Shown in pieces: positions 21,117-33,129 of a stretch of 64,000 bases of DNA (position 1 is the stretch's first letter; each line of letters opens with the position of its first letter). The DNA comes from Diogma glabrata (taxonomy: Eukaryota; Arthropoda; Insecta; Diptera; Cylindrotomidae). A model generated the notes under the pieces. That model made no database searches. It saw nothing but the letters and a program-made list of their open reading frames with translations, and was not told the origin of the DNA. The DNA lies in contig OY856186.1 of NCBI GenBank assembly GCA_963693315.1, forward strand, positions 301,324,174 to 301,388,173, in the 5' to 3' direction. A program made the translations under genes and the position numbers.

Positions 21117-22527
21117 TGTAACGTTTGGTTTCTATAATTGCATTTAATTCAAATAAATAGAAATCAAACAAACAAAACAATAAAACAGAATTTAATAAAC
21201 AAAAAATAAGAGAAAAAATTAATTTGTATATAAAAAAAAAAAATATCCATATAAAAAAAAAATATATATATTTAAATGAAACAAAAAAAAAATACTTGAA
21301 ATTATATTTTGATAAAAATTAAATTTAGGAAAATAAGAAAATAAGTTTATATAGCTGCCTTTAGTTTTAATTCATAATCTTAAGACGATCTGCAAAATAG
21401 AGACCAATAAATGTTTATGGAAGTTACTAACCGTTGTTGTGTTCAACCAAAATTTTATGAAATCTCATTTGGTCAACTTAATTCGAGTTCAGAGGAGTAA
21501 TACAAATTACCGATGGTGTTTTAAGAAATATATCATATCAAGCGGATAAAGGTGTTAAACAAATTTTATCAGAAGCCGGTGTTGTTACAGCAATGTTAAA
21601 AGCAGCCATGAAAATAGAAACGAAATCTATTTTATCGGCTTTATGGAATTTAACAAGGAATATTAAGAAGAAGAATATTAAGAAATGTGTCAAGCCGTAT
21701 TATCGTAAAATATTAAGACAACGTAAATTGTTTAGAAATTCTACTTCAACAATTAAAATTTAAAAACTCAACCGTTGTAATTAATGCATGTAGATCGTTG
21801 CTTAAATTGCTATGCTTAATAAGCGAATTGCTGAACACCAATTTCGAAAGTTATAATTTCGAAGAATAAAATGCAACCAACATCAAAACAAATCAAAAAT
21901 ATTATTAATTGGGGAAATTTGGGGAAAATTTTGGTATAAAAGGAATAGGAATTTTGAGATATTTCTCTTTGGTTTTGAACCGGCACAGCAGCAACAACAA
22001 ATTGGGTGGACACAACAAAAGAAAAAAATAGCCATCAACGGGAAGGAACAATTTCTGGAATTAGAAGATGGCAGATAATTAGGTAGAATATATAAAAAAA
22101 TTTATTTATATAATTATAACTTTTATTGTTATTTATTTTTTTTAATTTTTGGTTAATGTTAACTTCCATTTTTTTGTAAAGCTTAAAGTCAATTAAATAT
22201 TATATTGAATTTTTGAATTAATTTTGTTTTGCTAAATTCTTGTGTTCGTTTTGTGGTGTTGTGTTTGTGCTGTTTAGGAAAAAAAAATATATCAAGTGAA
22301 AAGTTTTTTTAAAAAAAAAAATAAATGGAAAATAAATTGAATTTTGTTTTTTTTTATTAATTATTTGTTGTGTTCGTATTGTGTTTGTGCTGTTAAAAAA
22401 AAAAAAATATATCAAGTGAAAAGTTTTTTTTTCGGAAAATGAAATTGAGTCTTGTACATGTGGTACGGATGGTAAAGGCCCGTCTCACCACCTAAAAAAA
22501 TAGCGTAGCGCACTAAAGGACGTTACA
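21117..22527 (+). repeat. 3' LTR
   Basis: The same length and sequence as the 5' LTR apart from the single T/C difference I noticed at LTR position 16. It is followed by the right target-site duplicate TCCT. From 21353 onward this LTR is also the left end of a 3527-bp tandemly duplicated block. Confidence 0.95.
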
Positions 22528-24879
22528 TCCTAAAGGAAAATGAATTGTTAGGGTAAATAATTCGGGGATAGTTGTTATATTGTGTCTAATCACTCTTGAG
22601 AAACTGGGTGGTGATTTATGCACGCTATGTTTTGTTTGTTGTTTTGAAATTTCTTGTACTGAGGTTGGTCAATAGAACCCCCATGCAAATCGAGCTATAG
22701 CGGCAGGCCCAACTAGCATTTCCACTTCTTTAAAAACACTAAACAGTCTCACCGAATCTAGCTTCTCCACCTTCATAGTTTCTTTAAAACTTCTAAGCGG
22801 TTTCGATAAAGGCATTTGGAGAAATTTCCCCGCCTTTAACGAAGCTATAATTTGTAAAAGACTTCGGAAATAACTTCGGTATGGTCTTTTGTAAGCAGTT
22901 ATGCAAGCTGAATAGAATTTATGGTTTCACAAGTTATTGCTTCGGTAAAGTGCTTCTAATAGCTTGTTTTAAGCAATCTTTAGAAGGTTTATAGAAGCTA
23001 TTAAAAAATGTAACAAAAATATTACAATGTTTTGTACATATGTACACATTTTTAACGTAATTATTGTTATTGCTATGTTATTTTAACAGTGTTTAAATTT
23101 AAGTTTTTGTTTACGGTCGCATCATGTTTCGAACTCTGGCCCTTCGATCGTTTGTCCTGCACGCTGTCCAATCGGTTAATTTAAATGTTAAGAAACAATC
23201 AATATCTTTGATAGTAATTACAATAATAATGGCTTCTATAAGACTTCCATAGAATTTAGTTTTTTAATTTAGATGTCAAAAATATAGTATAACTCAGGGG
23301 CTTACTTTTTATGGAAAAAGCTATGTGGCATGTAACTTCAATGGGTTTTTAGCAATGAAATCATTATCTGAGATTTACGTTCTTAAAAGATTTTGTTTCT
23401 TTTAAATAAACGTAAAAGAATATTCGCAATTCTATTCGCAATTCTATTTGTTTTATTAATTCAAAGATTTTGGGTATAGCAACATTAAGGGTTATATTTT
23501 TCCAATTATTAGCTTTTAGCTAGCTGAACAATTTTTTTTTTAAATAAAAAGCTTAGGAATTGGATTTTTAATAGGTATCACCACAACATGTGTACTAAGG
23601 TGCTGATGAACACAGTTAATTTTTAAAAATGTTACATAAATATAAAACAATAACAATACAAGCAACGCATATCACACCATCCATTTACTGTTAATTATTT
23701 TAATAGAGTGACTAAATTATGAAACTCTGCAGTATCGCCTCAGTTCTTCCTGACGAGTTTTGCTCTCAGAAATGTAAAAAAAATTCATATACCATTTTTT
23801 AAAACTTATTCAAATAATCATTAAATTTTCTCTATTCCACTCTAGTTGATTTTTGATTCTGAATCTTTAGCTGATTATGATTTTGACTGATTTTTTTTGT
23901 CTATTTCAAGACGCTAAATAAAGAATATTTTATATTGTGCAAAAACTGTCTTAATAAAACATTAAAAAACAAAAACCGCCTTATCCACAATACTTTTCTG
24001 ACAAAAACGAAACGATTTCAATTTTGTATAAGCTCCTCTAGTTGAAATAATATAATAAATAGCTTCCGTCAGTTTGACATATTTCGTTTTCGAAAAACAG
24101 TCTCCGTAAAACTTCTAAAAGTTGGATAATGAAGCAATTTTTAGACTATGACAGCTGTGCTTCTATAAGATCTTTAAACAGTTACAACCGACACAACTTC
24201 AATCCTAATGACAGCTATAACTTCTATAACCTTTTTTCGGAAGCTTTATTTAGTGTTGTGTAGATAAGTCTCGGTAAAGCTTCTAATAATAAATATAGAA
24301 GTATTTTAGAAGCTTTCACCCTGGTGGTGAGGAGAACTTCTTTGTGGAAGTTCTATCGAAACTTTATAGAAGTAAAATATAATTAGCTTCCACTTTGAAG
24401 CTTTAGCGAAGCTTTATTGAAGCTTAAGCTTGTATAACTCAAAATTGAGAAGTAAGTTTGCTAGTTGGGTGGTATATTGCGTGCGTGACCAACTGGTAGA
24501 CCTTCACGGTCTACCATGCCTCCTTCTACACAAGGTGATATCTTGCGGTTTGTGGCGGTCGGCGAATAACCTGTATTCAATCAACGTCAACAACTTCAAT
24601 CTTAGTTATTCAAAATACTTAGTTATCTCAACCAAGGTTTCTTAATTTTTTAGTTATATTAAATTAATATTTTAGTTAATATAATTAACATAATTTATTT
24701 AAGCAAAAATACTCGTTAAAAAAATGAAAAATCGTATTGTAAGGATAACAAAATGTTTAGTGAATGAAGAGAAAAAATTGTTGATAATACAAAATATTTC
24801 GTTGATAATAACAGTAGCAAATAGTAGATTGTATTACTAGGGCGAATGCGTTTTCCAAACAAGAGTTTGGAGTTTTTCC
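22528..24879. other. Flank of the LTR element (copy 1; copy 2 at 26055-28406)
   Basis: No gene is supported. The stretch is dotted with GAAGCTT, CTTCTA and TAGAAG words in both orientations (for example 22715-22990 and 24120-24430), suggesting an old foldback or MITE-type element, but I could not delimit ends. A short hairpin GGTAGACC/GGTCTACC sits at about 24495-24516. A tRNA-like segment on the minus strand is listed separately. The 71-codon frame at 24430-24645 has no recognisable features. Confidence 0.5.
23105..23178 (-). pseudogene. tRNA-like relic (second copy at 26632-26705)
   Basis: Read on the minus strand, GATTGGACAGCGTGCAGGAC resembles a D-arm and anticodon-stem region, and GAGTTCGAAAC resembles the B-box, at tRNA-like spacing. 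The A-box is poor and the acceptor arms do not pair, so this is a tRNA pseudogene or SINE head. The second copy exists only because of the tandem duplication. Confidence 0.4.
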
Positions 24880-26054
24880 AGCTGCCTTTAGTTTTAATTC
24901 ATAATCTTAAGACGATCTGCAAAATAGAGACCAATAAATGTTTATGGAAGTTACTAACCGTTGTTGTGTTCAACCAAAATTTTATGAAATCTCATTTGGT
25001 CAACTTAATTCGAGTTCAGAGGAGTAATACAAATTACCGATGGTGTTTTAAGAAATATATCATATCAAGCGGATAAAGGTGTTAAACAAATTTTATCAGA
25101 AGCCGGTGTTGTTACAGCAATGTTAAAAGCAGCCATGAAAATAGAAACGAAATCTATTTTATCGGCTTTATGGAATTTAACAAGGAATATTAAGAAGAAG
25201 AATATTAAGAAATGTGTCAAGCCGTATTATCGTAAAATATTAAGACAACGTAAATTGTTTAGAAATTCTACTTCAACAATTAAAATTTAAAAACTCAACC
25301 GTTGTAATTAATGCATGTAGATCGTTGCTTAAATTGCTATGCTTAATAAGCGAATTGCTGAACACCAATTTCGAAAGTTATAATTTCGAAGAATAAAATG
25401 CAACCAACATCAAAACAAATCAAAAATATTATTAATTGGGGAAATTTGGGGAAAATTTTGGTATAAAAGGAATAGGAATTTTGAGATATTTCTCTTTGGT
25501 TTTGAACCGGCACAGCAGCAACAACAAATTGGGTGGACACAACAAAAGAAAAAAATAGCCATCAACGGGAAGGAACAATTTCTGGAATTAGAAGATGGCA
25601 GATAATTAGGTAGAATATATAAAAAAATTTATTTATATAATTATAACTTTTATTGTTATTTATTTTTTTTAATTTTTGGTTAATGTTAACTTCCATTTTT
25701 TTGTAAAGCTTAAAGTCAATTAAATATTATATTGAATTTTTGAATTAATTTTGTTTTGCTAAATTCTTGTGTTCGTTTTGTGGTGTTGTGTTTGTGCTGT
25801 TTAGGAAAAAAAAATATATCAAGTGAAAAGTTTTTTTAAAAAAAAAAATAAATGGAAAATAAATTGAATTTTGTTTTTTTTTATTAATTATTTGTTGTGT
25901 TCGTATTGTGTTTGTGCTGTTAAAAAAAAAAAAATATATCAAGTGAAAAGTTTTTTTTTCGGAAAATGAAATTGAGTCTTGTACATGTGGTACGGATGGT
26001 AAAGGCCCGTCTCACCACCTAAAAAAATAGCGTAGCGCACTAAAGGACGTTACA
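24880..26054 (+). repeat. Truncated LTR copy generated by the tandem duplication
   Basis: Corresponds to the last 1175 bp of the 1411-bp LTR (21353-22527) and ends with CGTTACA followed by the same TCCT flank. It lacks the first 236 bp and is not a separate insertion. Confidence 0.95.
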
Positions 26055-28406
26055 TCCTAAAGGAAAATGAATTGTTAGGGTAAATAATTCGGGGATAGTT
26101 GTTATATTGTGTCTAATCACTCTTGAGAAACTGGGTGGTGATTTATGCACGCTATGTTTTGTTTGTTGTTTTGAAATTTCTTGTACTGAGGTTGGTCAAT
26201 AGAACCCCCATGCAAATCGAGCTATAGCGGCAGGCCCAACTAGCATTTCCACTTCTTTAAAAACACTAAACAGTCTCACCGAATCTAGCTTCTCCACCTT
26301 CATAGTTTCTTTAAAACTTCTAAGCGGTTTCGATAAAGGCATTTGGAGAAATTTCCCCGCCTTTAACGAAGCTATAATTTGTAAAAGACTTCGGAAATAA
26401 CTTCGGTATGGTCTTTTGTAAGCAGTTATGCAAGCTGAATAGAATTTATGGTTTCACAAGTTATTGCTTCGGTAAAGTGCTTCTAATAGCTTGTTTTAAG
26501 CAATCTTTAGAAGGTTTATAGAAGCTATTAAAAAATGTAACAAAAATATTACAATGTTTTGTACATATGTACACATTTTTAACGTAATTATTGTTATTGC
26601 TATGTTATTTTAACAGTGTTTAAATTTAAGTTTTTGTTTACGGTCGCATCATGTTTCGAACTCTGGCCCTTCGATCGTTTGTCCTGCACGCTGTCCAATC
26701 GGTTAATTTAAATGTTAAGAAACAATCAATATCTTTGATAGTAATTACAATAATAATGGCTTCTATAAGACTTCCATAGAATTTAGTTTTTTAATTTAGA
26801 TGTCAAAAATATAGTATAACTCAGGGGCTTACTTTTTATGGAAAAAGCTATGTGGCATGTAACTTCAATGGGTTTTTAGCAATGAAATCATTATCTGAGA
26901 TTTACGTTCTTAAAAGATTTTGTTTCTTTTAAATAAACGTAAAAGAATATTCGCAATTCTATTCGCAATTCTATTTGTTTTATTAATTCAAAGATTTTGG
27001 GTATAGCAACATTAAGGGTTATATTTTTCCAATTATTAGCTTTTAGCTAGCTGAACAATTTTTTTTTTAAATAAAAAGCTTAGGAATTGGATTTTTAATA
27101 GGTATCACCACAACATGTGTACTAAGGTGCTGATGAACACAGTTAATTTTTAAAAATGTTACATAAATATAAAACAATAACAATACAAGCAACGCATATC
27201 ACACCATCCATTTACTGTTAATTATTTTAATAGAGTGACTAAATTATGAAACTCTGCAGTATCGCCTCAGTTCTTCCTGACGAGTTTTGCTCTCAGAAAT
27301 GTAAAAAAAATTCATATACCATTTTTTAAAACTTATTCAAATAATCATTAAATTTTCTCTATTCCACTCTAGTTGATTTTTGATTCTGAATCTTTAGCTG
27401 ATTATGATTTTGACTGATTTTTTTTGTCTATTTCAAGACGCTAAATAAAGAATATTTTATATTGTGCAAAAACTGTCTTAATAAAACATTAAAAAACAAA
27501 AACCGCCTTATCCACAATACTTTTCTGACAAAAACGAAACGATTTCAATTTTGTATAAGCTCCTCTAGTTGAAATAATATAATAAATAGCTTCCGTCAGT
27601 TTGACATATTTCGTTTTCGAAAAACAGTCTCCGTAAAACTTCTAAAAGTTGGATAATGAAGCAATTTTTAGACTATGACAGCTGTGCTTCTATAAGATCT
27701 TTAAACAGTTACAACCGACACAACTTCAATCCTAATGACAGCTATAACTTCTATAACCTTTTTTCGGAAGCTTTATTTAGTGTTGTGTAGATAAGTCTCG
27801 GTAAAGCTTCTAATAATAAATATAGAAGTATTTTAGAAGCTTTCACCCTGGTGGTGAGGAGAACTTCTTTGTGGAAGTTCTATCGAAACTTTATAGAAGT
27901 AAAATATAATTAGCTTCCACTTTGAAGCTTTAGCGAAGCTTTATTGAAGCTTAAGCTTGTATAACTCAAAATTGAGAAGTAAGTTTGCTAGTTGGGTGGT
28001 ATATTGCGTGCGTGACCAACTGGTAGACCTTCACGGTCTACCATGCCTCCTTCTACACAAGGTGATATCTTGCGGTTTGTGGCGGTCGGCGAATAACCTG
28101 TATTCAATCAACGTCAACAACTTCAATCTTAGTTATTCAAAATACTTAGTTATCTCAACCAAGGTTTCTTAATTTTTTAGTTATATTAAATTAATATTTT
28201 AGTTAATATAATTAACATAATTTATTTAAGCAAAAATACTCGTTAAAAAAATGAAAAATCGTATTGTAAGGATAACAAAATGTTTAGTGAATGAAGAGAA
28301 AAAATTGTTGATAATACAAAATATTTCGTTGATAATAACAGTAGCAAATAGTAGATTGTATTACTAGGGCGAATGCGTTTTCCAAACAAGAGTTTGGAGT
28401 TTTTCC

Positions 28407-28860
28407 AAACAAATTTAAGCTTTTTAAATAATTAAAGTGCGCCATATTCGTTGTAATAGTTGTAAATTATACTAGCTCGAAAATATAAACATAAGAATCC
28501 AACTAAAACAACACATAGTAATCCAATTAAGCTGTCAAAATTATAAACTTTGAAAACCTAGATAAATTGTTTTTTCTTGCAATTCAAATGATGCAATGTG
28601 TTTAAGTTGTTTTTACTATATGGTAAGTCATTAAAATTATTATTTTGATATTTTAGTGCTATAAAAATATTATATATAGATAGATATATGTATAGATTTA
28701 ACTACAAATCTCACATGCAGGTGGCGTGCTAGCCCGTGCACAAAATATTTTGTGGTCATATGTGCGGAAAAGTAGTTTTTTCTTGTATTCTATTCTAGTA
28801 CAAAATTGAATATTTTGTACGCATGTAAACACGTGGCAAATTTATTATAGAAAAATATTC
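28407..28860. other. AT-rich non-coding stretch
   Basis: No gene is seen. The 5' end of the deleted transposon that follows must lie in or near here, but no terminal inverted repeat matching its right end could be found. Confidence 0.5.
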
Positions 28861-28866
28861 GATAAA

Positions 28867-29184
28867 CCAACGTGTTTTAATCGTTAAAACATTTTATCAA
28901 AATCAATCATCGATTACTGTGACGATGAGAAAGTTACGTGAAATTTTTGGTCGCCTGATTTGACTGCTCCGGACATCTTTTTGTGGGGATATCTGAAAAT
29001 CAAGGTTTATGCAAACAAACCAGAAACACTTGAGCAACTCAAACAAAATATTCGTGATGAAATTAATGAAATACCGCGTGAAATGTGTGAGAATGTAATG
29101 AAAAATGTGCTCAAAAGGCTCGCATTTGTGAGGCTAACAGAGTCGGACATTTATCTGATATTGTATTTCATACATAATTGCTGA
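28867..29184 (+). pseudogene. Internally deleted Tc1/mariner-type transposase
   Basis: 28867-28953 encodes an N-terminal helix-turn-helix-like start (VKTFYQNQ, RKLREIFGR). At about 28953 it jumps, with a frame change, to PDLTAPDIFLWGYLK (from 28954), the third catalytic Asp block and C-terminus of the same kind of transposase, which ends at a TGA at 29182-29184. The first two catalytic Asp blocks are gone, so the protein is dead. This is the usual form of an internal-deletion derivative that may still be moved by a full-length relative. A right terminal repeat is likely at 29255-29282 (CCGGCGGACACCCTGTATA), abutting a TA tract as expected for a TA-targeting transposon. Confidence 0.8.
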
Positions 29185-29279
29185 CATTAAATAAAACATT
29201 TATCAATATAAGATCCATTCTCTTTCATTTCATCAAAAATTATAAACAAACAAAGTAGTATACCTTTCCGGCGGACACC

Positions 29280-29282
<3 letters not shown>

Positions 29283-29365
<83 letters not shown>

Positions 29366-29378
29366 GTATATATATATA
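29283..29378. repeat. (TA)n microsatellite
   Basis: Nearly uninterrupted TA dinucleotides for about 95 bp, with two or three substitutions near 29355-29367. Confidence 0.97.
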
Positions 29379-29399
29379 GTGAACGAATATTCATCCAAT

Positions 29400-30900
29400 A
29401 TTTTAAGTAATGGCTAACCAATGTTATAGATTTCGCGTAGTTCTACTAACTACTTATAAAAACATTAAAGAAAGCGGTAGTTTCCCAACAAACATAACTT
29501 CTGTTGTACGAAAAAAGGTAAAAAAAATGTTGATGTTATTGAAATTTCAAATGAATAGGTGCTCGGTAGGCCCCCAACCACTTATCCCAATATCGTCCAA
29601 AAACTAATCAGTTCTTTTTCATTCAAATCCCCATATTTTATGATAGTATCATCAAAATCGATTAATACTAATTGCTTATGTATGAAGTTTCATCCAATTC
29701 AATTGCCAGGTACATTTATGTTATGAAGTTATCATTCAGGTGCTTGGACGCCCCCCCCACCACATTGTTCAATATCGCTCGAAAACTAATCAGCTTCTTG
29801 CCATACAAATTTGCATCTTTTTTTAAAGTATTGTCAAAATTCATTCACGAACGAATTTTGTATGCTCCCAACAAACATAAAAATCATAGTGAAAAAAAAC
29901 CGTCTTGTATGGTGGACATCAGACTCTATCCAATACACCCCAAAAGCTAATGAAATCTTTCTTATATTGTTTGAAATTTTTATCAACGTTTCATGTAAAT
30001 CAATCAGTAATTGTAGGCTACAGTAGGGATAGACACCTGAAGAAAAAACTTTTAACAGGAAGTGACAAACTGGAAGTTGGTATGCAGAAATATTGGAGAC
30101 AGTACTAAAACCTTATATACAAAGTCTCAACAAGATCTAAAGCTGGGATTAGAAGTTATTAAAGATTTAAACTGACAGGTTTTCGAGCGACCTTCCCCCC
30201 GGCCATATTGTTCAATTTTGAAATAAATCCATCTTCCATTTTCAAGTGAACCTGAATCATTTGCCAAAGTTTCATCAAGATGCAGGAATGTCATGAAGCA
30301 AGTCTGTATATGCTCCCAACATACTTTAAAGCAAAGTGTTAAAAGTCAGCAGATGTAGGGTGGGCCCCTTCCCATTTGATTAATGTGTCCCAAAAGTTGA
30401 TAATTATTTTCTCACACTAATGGAACCTTTTTCATGAATTCATTATAATCACTTCATAATTGAAGGCTGTATTGCAAATAAAAACACTGGAAAAAAGTCA
30501 ATTCAATTCCAAAATTCAATTAGCTTATCACGTATAGATGTTATTGAGCTTTAAAAAACAGATGGTTGGGAGAACCCCCACGTCACTTTGTTCAATTTCG
30601 TTCTAAAACTAATCAGCTCTTTGCCATATATATTTAGATCTTTTTTTAAAGTGCTACCAAAATTCTTTGACGATCGAATGTTGAATGATAACAACAAACA
30701 TTAAAAACATATAGTGAAAAAACCATCTATTGTATATGATGGATCCCCAAACTCTTTGTCCAATGTACCCCAAAAGCTGAAATCTATCTTATATTGATTG
30801 AAACTTATTATCGACGTTTCATGAAAACAGTAGAGATAAACACTTTCAAAAAAACTTTTTTATCCGGAGTTGACAAATCGGAAGATGGAATGTGTTGAAT
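29400..30900 (+). repeat. Unclassified dispersed repeat, copy 1
   Basis: 29400-30310 matches, in inverted orientation and in the same order, 41925-42860. Shared landmarks are GGTTAGCCA/TGGCTAACC, AAAACTAATCAG, TGCTCCCAACAAACAT, CACCCCAAAA and CATTTGCCAAAGTTTCATCAA. Internally it repeats itself: the C-run, TTGTTCAAT, AAAACTAATCAG and TTTGCCAT block recurs at about 29570, 29750 and 30575, so 30575-30830 is a second internal copy of 29750-30000. No terminal repeats or convincing protein frame were found. The small frames here (60-92 codons) are shadows of the repeat. Confidence 0.7.
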
Positions 30901-32597
30901 AGAATTAAGAGATTTTTTGTTCAATACATGAATGGCGATCTTGATAGGCTAGTTAGTTTTGAGATTGTTTTCAAAAGAGCAGACAGACTTATTGAGATAA
31001 TCTATATAGTTTTATTTTGATTGTTTGTTATCAATTTTTGTTTTTCTCAATATCTAAAGAAATTTTTTTCTTGTTTTAAACACACTCATAGAATATGGAA
31101 GAATAATGGGCGATATGTATAAAAACTAGTAAACACTAGTTAAACTTTACTACCTAGTTTAATACAAAATTGCTAGTATTGTAAAAAATTGGTTTGAGTA
31201 TGAACTAAACTAGGAGGATAGTATTAAAAACATCGCACTAGGTTGTTGCTATGGCGTTTACTAGGAATTTAAATAACAAACTTTTTTGACTTGTCAAATA
31301 AATATACATATAAATATATATATGTATATACTTCCTTATAGTTTATCTATTTATTTAGTAAATTTGTAGAATTTTATGTTAATAATTATAAGAAGAAGCT
31401 CAATATTAAAATATTCATTTTATTTTATATTTTTGTGTTTGTTTACATGGAAGTGAAATAAGTTATTTTATTGAAGAAAAAAAATCTTTATTCAGAACCC
31501 GTATTTAAGTAAAAATTTCTTCTAAAACTTCGAAACCTTTTATGTTTGATCTTTCATTAGTCAGACATGCAAGAATGAAGATGCAGCCCAATTTCTTTTC
31601 AGAACAATTGGCGATAGACTATTTGTCATAAGAGCTTTGAAGGTTTTCGATTTGATACGTAATCTTTCGTAGATTGCTTTCAGCTATCAGATGGCAATTT
31701 GTGTATTGTTGTTGAGATTTTCCTATACGTTTTTCCAATGTTTTGGGGTGTAAAATGAACTGTGCACTGAATTCGTTAGCGTACCTCTTATTATTAGTCG
31801 TGGGCATGCCGTGAATCGTTTTTGTGCTTATTACAAATGTGTGATAATCGAAGGCGCTCATCTTACTAGCGATGGTATGCCTTGGCGATGAGTATATCGA
31901 ATTATGCTAGAAATATTTGTTTTGATAAATTGATGCCTCGTGGCTTGGTGCAACAGGCTGTCGGAGGTGTAATTTGGATTAATTTGTATTCGTTACAGTT
32001 AAACTATAAGGAAATGCTATTGTTAGGTTTAGTATTTTTGCTGTTATAAGTTGGTATCCGGCTTTTATTTTTGAAGCTATTGATTATGTTAAAGACACAA
32101 GGGGATTTAAAACTCCAAAACTAGCGGAAAACGTTTCTTTAGTTTGGTAGAGTTAGAATGACAGTCTTAAGAACGATAAACGAAAAGAACTTTTGCTGTT
32201 TAAGAACTATGCTTTCAAAAACAATCTAGAGTGTGAAAACTTAAAAAATTGAATGTGGTTTGGGCCAGACTAGAGCGGGCGAAAAGAAGATGAGTTTGAG
32301 GTGTTCTTATATTAGAGTGGTTCTTATATTACAGTAGTTCTTATGAAAATTTTAGAATTTTTATGCTTTTATAGACTCAAAGGGCTAAAATAAATTTGAA
32401 TCTTCGTTTTGCTTGATTTGATTTTGTTTTACATCTTTGACTTTCATATCTTTATCTTGATATAAATCTCCGTCACCTTGCCATTTAGGGTTTTTAACAA
32501 ATAACATGGGGGGGGGGGGTTGGCATTGAATAAAATAATCAAGTGGCGATTCTAGTCAAAGTAAATTAGACAAGCCAGTCCCAACTACCCTTGCAAT

Positions 32598-32960
32598 AAC
32601 ATTGACATGGGCCAAAAATGTGGGGTTAGAAAATAATCCTGCAAAAACAAAAGTGATTCTTTTTACCAGGAAGCAGAGGATCCCTGCTATTGGCTCCATT
32701 GCTCTGGAGGGAAGGGAAGTGATCTTGCACTTGCAGAACTAGCAAAATACCTATGTACGGGCTGAATACCTAGGTAGACTCCCTGGAAATCAAATATCAC
32801 AGAAAGAGCCAAAAAAGCTACAGTAGCACTATCTATACTCATGCAAAAAAGCCATGGAAAAAGATGGAATATTGCACCTCACACATCCAAATGATTTTAC
32901 ATCTCGGTGATCAGACCGATCTTAATGTACGGTGTGATCATATGCTGGACTGCAATTTCT
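32598..32960 (+). pseudogene. LINE (jockey-type) RT C-terminal fragment
   Basis: The plus strand reads TWAKNVGLENNPAKTKVILF, then a TRKQRIPAIG block and, after a stop near 32740, AEYLGRLPGN and a degenerate KKAMEKDG region. This is the part downstream of the catalytic YADD in jockey-like reverse transcriptases. Several stops and frame breaks are present. It is an old fragment with no ends visible. Confidence 0.75.
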
Positions 32961-33129
32961 AATGCTTCAACCCAGTAATGCTTCTCCATATTCTACCCTT
33001 TAATGTGCTAGATCAACAGATAACATGAAAATCAACTCTTTGACTAAGCTATGGGGATATGAAGCAGTTGTCCTGGATTTATTGATTCCAAGCATCTGAT
33101 AGATTTTTGAAATATTGTGGATTCAAAAT

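Larger units (their letters stand above)
12593..22527 (+). mobile_element. Complete Ty3/gypsy LTR retrotransposon (9935 bp)
   Basis: Two 1411-bp LTRs (12593-14003 and 21117-22527) flank gag and pol. Both LTRs start TGTAACG and end CGTTACA. The element is bounded by the 4-bp duplication TCCT (12589-12592 and 22528-22531), the product of integrase cutting. Domain order in pol is protease, RT, RNase H, integrase, which defines Ty3/gypsy. No env frame is present. The integrase PFPRSKNGN and HPQHNPAE blocks resemble the Mdg3/blastopia-type lineages, a tentative placement. The only LTR difference I noticed is T/C at LTR position 16 (12608 against 21132), so the insertion is very young. Both frames are intact and it could be autonomous. 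Confidence 0.97.
21353..28406. repeat. Direct tandem duplication, two 3527-bp units
   Basis: Unit 1 is 21353-24879 and unit 2 is 24880-28406; every position compared is offset by exactly 3527. Each unit holds the last 1175 bp of the LTR plus 2352 bp of downstream flank. At the internal junction, flank sequence ...GTTTTTCC meets AGCTGCCTTT of the LTR with only about one base of shared homology. After unit 2 the flank continues as AAACAAATTTAAG. I saw no base differences between the units, including three matching translated segments in each. The duplication therefore arose after the retrotransposon inserted, or is an assembly artefact. Confidence 0.95.

Noticed and set aside
24430..24645. 71-codon frame, identical at 27957-28172
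   Set aside because: Identity reflects the DNA duplication, not protein conservation; no recognisable feature.
29672..30108. Overlapping frames of 67-92 codons
   Set aside because: They lie inside the unclassified dispersed repeat, overlap one another in different frames, and their counterparts are not conserved as protein in the inverted copy.
31619..31861. 80-codon frame as a Harbinger DNA-binding protein
   Set aside because: The location is tempting but I see no Myb/SANT or other motif, so no function is claimed.
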